6,423 nt of DNA from Prevotella sp. UBA7551 (lineage in GTDB: Bacteria > Bacteroidota > Bacteroidia > Bacteroidales > Bacteroidaceae). Numbering within the stretch: position 1 is the first letter of the stretch; every line of letters begins with the position of its first letter. This document shows, in pieces, positions 5,805 to 6,423 of this stretch. Location: assembly GCA_002479145.1 (NCBI GenBank), contig DLLX01000054.1, positions 1 to 6,423 on the forward strand. The letters are read 5' to 3'. A program made the translations under genes and the position numbers. The notes under the pieces were generated by a model. The model did not search any database, was not told the origin of the DNA, and saw nothing but the letters and a program-made list of their open reading frames with translations.

Positions 5805-5818
5805 CAACTATATAGTTG
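5805..5818. promoter_or_regulatory. Perfect 14-bp palindrome at the ppk1 -33 position (possible operator)
   Basis: CAACTATATAGTTG is an exact palindrome. It ends 11 bp before the ppk1 -7 element, so it covers the place where the -33 contact would be, and no TTTG is found there at normal spacing. A dimeric regulator binding here would block or replace the -33 contact. The regulator is unknown. Confidence 0.45.
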
Positions 5819-5829
5819 TGCGGATGTAG

Positions 5830-5837
5830 TAGTTTTG
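5830..5837 (+). promoter_or_regulatory. -7 element of the ppk1 promoter
   Basis: TAGTTTTG matches TAnnTTTG perfectly. The transcript would start near 5843-5845, leaving a leader of only about 20 nt before the ppk1 ATG at 5864. No TTTG -33 element occurs 19-21 bp upstream, which is compatible with an activator-dependent promoter. Confidence 0.6.
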
Positions 5838-5849
5838 CAATTGGAAAGA

Positions 5850-5867
5850 ATGATGAACTCCCAATGA
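5850..5867 (+). other. Five-codon upstream ORF overlapping the ppk1 start
   Basis: ATG ATG AAC TCC CAA TGA encodes MMNSQ, and its stop overlaps the ppk1 initiation codon as ATGA (5864-5867). GGAAAG (5843-5848) directly precedes the first ATG and is spaced about 15 nt from the ppk1 ATG, further than a normal ribosome site. Whether it is translated is unknown. The alternative is that ribosomes simply choose the ppk1 ATG. Confidence 0.3.
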
Positions 5868-6423
5868 ATAATAAAGAAAAGCAGACGCTGTATGTAGATC
5901 GCGACGTGAGCTGGATGTATTTCAATCACCGTATCCTTCGGGAGGCGGAGAAGGAAAGCGTGCCTTTGTTGGAGCGACTCTCGTTCCTTGGCATATACAG
6001 TAATAACCTTGACGAGTTTTTTCGTGTGCGGGTAGCCTCGCTCAATCGGCTGGTCGACAGCGATAAAGTGCCAGAAAAACGCCATAAGGCCATCAAGAAA
6101 ATAATCAAAACAATCAATCAACTCAATGAGTTGTATGCGACGGAGTATGCCCAAACCATCTTAACCGTTTTTGATGAGTTGGAGAAACACCATATCAGAG
6201 TACTCGATGAGACCCAGTTGAATGACGAACAGAAACAGTATCTCCGGCGCTTCTATTATGATAAGCTCAACGGTTCTACCAATCCTGTGTGGCTTTCGGC
6301 TGTCGAAGACCTCAATGTGTTTGAGGATAATCGGATTTATCTCGTTGTGAGGAAGGCGCATATCGACGATGGCAAGGTGAAGTATGCCGTCATTAAGGTG
6401 CCCGACCGCACATTTGGCCGATT
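5864..6423 (+). CDS. ppk1: Polyphosphate kinase PPK1, N-terminal part (runs off the window)
   Basis: An open frame of 186 codons without a stop, cut by the right edge; PPK1 is usually about 690-740 residues, so roughly a quarter is present. PPK1 reversibly transfers the gamma phosphate of ATP to inorganic polyphosphate, at the inner face of the cytoplasmic membrane. The N-terminal domain is unmistakable: DRDVSWMYFNHRILREA (12-28), VPLLERLSFLGIYSNNLDEFF (33-53) and RVRVASL (54-60). Asn48 corresponds to the ATP-contacting Asn45 of E. coli PPK. The head domain starts at about residue 110 and includes I-Y-L-V-V-R (158-163) and YAVIKVPDR (174-182). The catalytic histidines (His435 and His454 in E. 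coli) lie beyond the edge, so activity cannot be judged. The start fits the family N-terminus. It is divergent from the porin, across a 276-bp control region. Confidence 0.95.
   Translation, partial: MNNKEKQTLYVDRDVSWMYFNHRILREAEKESVPLLERLSFLGIYSNNLDEFFRVRVASLNRLVDSDKVPEKRHKAIKKIIKTINQLNELYATEYAQTILTVFDELEKHHIRVLDETQLNDEQKQYLRRFYYDKLNGSTNPVWLSAVEDLNVFEDNRIYLVVRKAHIDDGKVKYAVIKVPDRTFGR

Noticed and set aside
5741..6154. A 137-codon minus-strand frame across the ppk1 start
   Set aside because: It overlaps the highly conserved PPK1 N-terminal domain and the ppk1 promoter, and its translation is not recognisable.

Overview
The window looks like chromosomal DNA from a member of the Bacteroidota, most likely Bacteroidales and probably Prevotellaceae. 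The evidence is that several genes are preceded by the Bacteroidota-type -7 promoter element TAnnTTTG, Shine-Dalgarno sequences are mostly weak or absent, and the proteins (a lipoprotein form of OmpH/Skp, a short one-helix membrane protein, an OprO/OprP-type porin, PPK1) read like Bacteroidales versions. The genus call is inference from protein style and moderate GC, not from a marker gene.

Layout from left to right. Positions 1-61 hold no gene I can assign; they could be the 3' end of a neighbour. A strong bidirectional hairpin terminator follows at 62-99. On the minus strand come an OmpH/Skp-family periplasmic chaperone lipoprotein (128-730) and, upstream of it, a 64-residue single-pass membrane protein (773-967); the two form a probable operon. 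An 81-bp intergenic region (968-1048) carries two face-to-face Bacteroidota promoters inside an imperfect palindrome. One fires left into the small membrane protein and ompH-like pair, the other right into pepD (1049-2500), a complete M20C aminoacyl-histidine dipeptidase. A terminator at 2527-2575 ends pepD. A tiny ORF with an unusually good ribosome-binding site and then an ettA promoter occupy the rest of the gap. ettA (2703-4400) is a complete ABC-F translational throttle protein, ended by a hairpin at 4459-4486.

The right-hand third is a phosphate module. An outer-membrane porin of the OprO/OprP (phosphate-selective) family lies on the minus strand (4532-5587). A polyphosphate kinase, ppk1, starts at 5864 on the plus strand and runs off the right edge after 186 codons. 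Their shared 276-bp divergent region contains a PhoB-box-like 11-bp-period direct repeat, a perfect 14-bp palindrome in the -33 region of the ppk1 promoter, and a five-codon upstream ORF overlapping the ppk1 start by ATGA. The likely theme is coordinated phosphate uptake across the outer membrane and storage as polyphosphate.

The genes are otherwise housekeeping-like (envelope protein folding, peptide turnover, ribosome energy sensing). I see no mobile element, CRISPR array, tRNA, rRNA or defence system. The interesting material is regulatory: the overlapping promoters at 974-1007, the phosphate control region at 5588-5863, and two very short ORFs.
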